From: Candidatus Parcubacteria bacterium
GTDB taxonomy: Bacteria > Patescibacteriota > Patescibacteriia > Patescibacteriales > Patescibacteriaceae
NCBI GenBank assembly: GCA_023459655.1
Contig: JAEWTE010000036.1
Coordinates: 1 to 7,163 of the forward strand
Length of the DNA: 7,163 nucleotides
Direction of reading: 5' to 3'
In this document: piece by piece, positions 6,080 through 7,163 of the stretch
Layout: every line of letters starts with the position of its first letter
How positions within the stretch are numbered: position 1 is the first letter of the stretch
Notes under the pieces: model-generated
Told to the model about the DNA's origin: nothing
Database searches by the model: none
Seen by the model: only the letters and a program-made list of their open reading frames with translations
Position numbers and translations under genes: made by a program

Positions 6080-6108
6080 AAATTTATCTAATTAATTGTC
6101 CTATTAAC

Positions 6109-7163
6109 ATGATTCACATCGACAAAAATTCAGCCAAAATTGCTTATTTTAGCATGGAAATTGCCCTAGATAATCAAATCAAAAGCTATGCTGGTGGTCT
6201 TGGTGTTTTAGCTGGAGACACATTAAAATCGGCAGCCGACTTAAAAATACCGATGGTCGGTCTAACCCTATTAAATCGTCATGGCTATTTTAAGCAAATA
6301 ATTAATAGTCGCGGTGAACAAGAAGAACTTCCCGATAAATATAATTACCGCCAGCTTAAAAAAATAGCTGCCCAAACTTATATTAAAATAGGTCAAGATC
6401 GAATAAAAATTCGTGCTTGGCAATATTTCATAAAAGGTCATAGTGGCTACCAAATTCCAATTTATTTTTTAGATGCCGATTTAACCGGCAATCCTAAAAA
6501 ATATCGTCAACTCAGTGGTCGACTTTACGGAATTGAACCTGAATATCGCTTGATGCAAGAAATTATTCTTGGCCGAGGTGGAGTAAAAATCTTATCTGAA
6601 CTAGGCTATAATAATATTAAAAAATATCATCTCAATGAAGGACATGCTGCCTTAGCTGCAGTTGAATTATTCCATAAATCTACCAGTAAAACTAAGGCCG
6701 CTAAAATCAAAGAAGTCCGAGAAAAATGTGTTTTTACAACCCACACCCCAATTAAGGCCGGTCATGATGTTTTTCCAATTACTTTAGCTAAAGAATTACA
6801 ACCTGACCTGCCTGATTATCTGCCAGGCCTCATCCACAATCAAGAGTTAAATATGACTGAATTAGCTCTTTATTTTAGTTCCTACGTCAATGGGGTGGCT
6901 CGCAGTCATCAAGAAATATCCAAAAAAATGTTCCCTGGCCACTGTATCTACTCAATTACCAACGGAGTTCATTCAGAAACTTGGACATCGCCTGAATTTC
7001 AAAAATTATTTGATCGCTATATTCCAACTTGGCGTGATTGTAACTTATCACTTCGCAATGCTTTTAATATTCCAACTAAAGATATTTGGTTAGCTCATCA
7101 AAAATCAAAACAACGATTAATTAATTATATCTATAAACAACAGGGCATTAAATTAGATCTTAA
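6109..7163 (+). CDS. Alpha-glucan (glycogen/maltodextrin) phosphorylase, N-terminal part, runs off the window
   Basis: I translated this frame by hand: 351 complete codons from ATG 6109, still open at the window end. The family (GT35) releases glucose-1-phosphate from alpha-1,4-glucans with pyridoxal phosphate, in the cytoplasm. Signatures in order are AYFSMEIAL (12-20), YAGGLGVLAGDTLKSAAD (27-44), IPMVGLTLL, GYFKQ, LNEGHAALA (175-183), FTTHTPIKAGHDVFP (209-223), VARSHQEISK and the NGVH loop (285-288) followed by TW and PEF. The close spacing and absence of the long N-terminal extension of the E. coli and animal enzymes indicate the short alpha-glucan family phosphorylase form of about 550-600 residues. 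The PLP lysine lies in the C-terminal half, outside the window. It implies storage or scavenging of glucan. An extended -10 promoter lies just upstream. Confidence 0.92.
   Translation, partial: MIHIDKNSAKIAYFSMEIALDNQIKSYAGGLGVLAGDTLKSAADLKIPMVGLTLLNRHGYFKQIINSRGEQEELPDKYNYRQLKKIAAQTYIKIGQDRIKIRAWQYFIKGHSGYQIPIYFLDADLTGNPKKYRQLSGRLYGIEPEYRLMQEIILGRGGVKILSELGYNNIKKYHLNEGHAALAAVELFHKSTSKTKAAKIKEVREKCVFTTHTPIKAGHDVFPITLAKELQPDLPDYLPGLIHNQELNMTELALYFSSYVNGVARSHQEISKKMFPGHCIYSITNGVHSETWTSPEFQKLFDRYIPTWRDCNLSLRNAFNIPTKDIWLAHQKSKQRLINYIYKQQGIKLDL

Noticed and set aside
6271..6453. Minus-strand small open frame opposite the phosphorylase gene
   Set aside because: It lies antisense to conserved phosphorylase motifs. 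The hydrophobic translation is what A/T-rich antisense sequence gives.
6890..7093. Plus-strand small open frame within the phosphorylase gene
   Set aside because: Shadow frame of the conserved NGVH region of the phosphorylase.
1..7163. CRISPR array, tRNA or rRNA genes
   Set aside because: No regularly spaced direct repeats, no cloverleaf with TTCRA-type arm and no conserved rRNA segments were found on either strand by reading.
1..7163. Alternative genetic code (UGA as glycine, as in some CPR lineages)
   Set aside because: Intact conserved proteins read through with the standard code. The complete genes end in TAA or TAG, and no in-frame TGA was needed.

Overview
The window is AT-rich apart from one short island, and its genes are tightly packed. 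Six of the seven lie on the minus strand and one on the plus strand. The gene set points to a bacterium of the Candidate Phyla Radiation (Patescibacteria): a Gmad2/GerMN membrane-anchored protein, a standard asparaginyl-tRNA synthetase, a small bacterial PH-domain membrane protein, a short-form alpha-glucan phosphorylase, AT-rich leaders with almost no Shine-Dalgarno sequences, and a group II-like reverse transcriptase (RT). This placement is inferred from gene content and style only. No rRNA or tRNA gene is present to confirm it.

Layout, in the direction of minus-strand transcription (right to left): an SDR oxidoreductase (5257-5997) with its own promoter; a bPH domain membrane protein (4721-5185) with its own extended -10; asnS (3278-4672); and a Gmad2/GerMN protein (2389-3267) 10 bases after asnS. 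Next come a promoter (2353-2381), a GC-richer, hairpin-rich non-coding segment closed by a 19-bp inverted repeat (2133-2344), an RT (932-2131), and the N-terminal 313 residues of an ABC-exporter-type membrane protein. That last gene overlaps the RT by 8 bases and leaves the window at base 1. On the plus strand, an alpha-glucan phosphorylase (from 6109) diverges from the SDR gene and leaves the window at base 7163.

The most interesting part is 1-2360. A consensus TATAAT box would start transcription at about 2346, two or three bases before an inverted repeat that encloses about 170 nt of hairpins. The repeat closes one base before the RT start codon. The RT keeps its three catalytic aspartates but has Ala at the usual aromatic steric-gate position and Val at the Gln of the PQG motif. 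Its stop codon is embedded in the start of a membrane-protein gene (ATGACTAA). The arrangement structured RNA / RT / coupled membrane protein resembles retron or DRT defence cassettes, but the protein motifs fit neither retron nor DGR RTs. The main alternative is that the inverted-repeat segment is a MITE-like insertion with TA-type ends. Both readings can be tested by looking for copies elsewhere in the genome and for co-conservation with the RT.

The remaining genes are ordinary housekeeping or metabolic genes. Four promoters share an extended -10 of the form TGTTAWAMT, and the two divergent promoters between the SDR and phosphorylase genes overlap at their -35 boxes. The longest stretch without a protein-coding gene is 2132-2388, described under the ncRNA and promoter entries.
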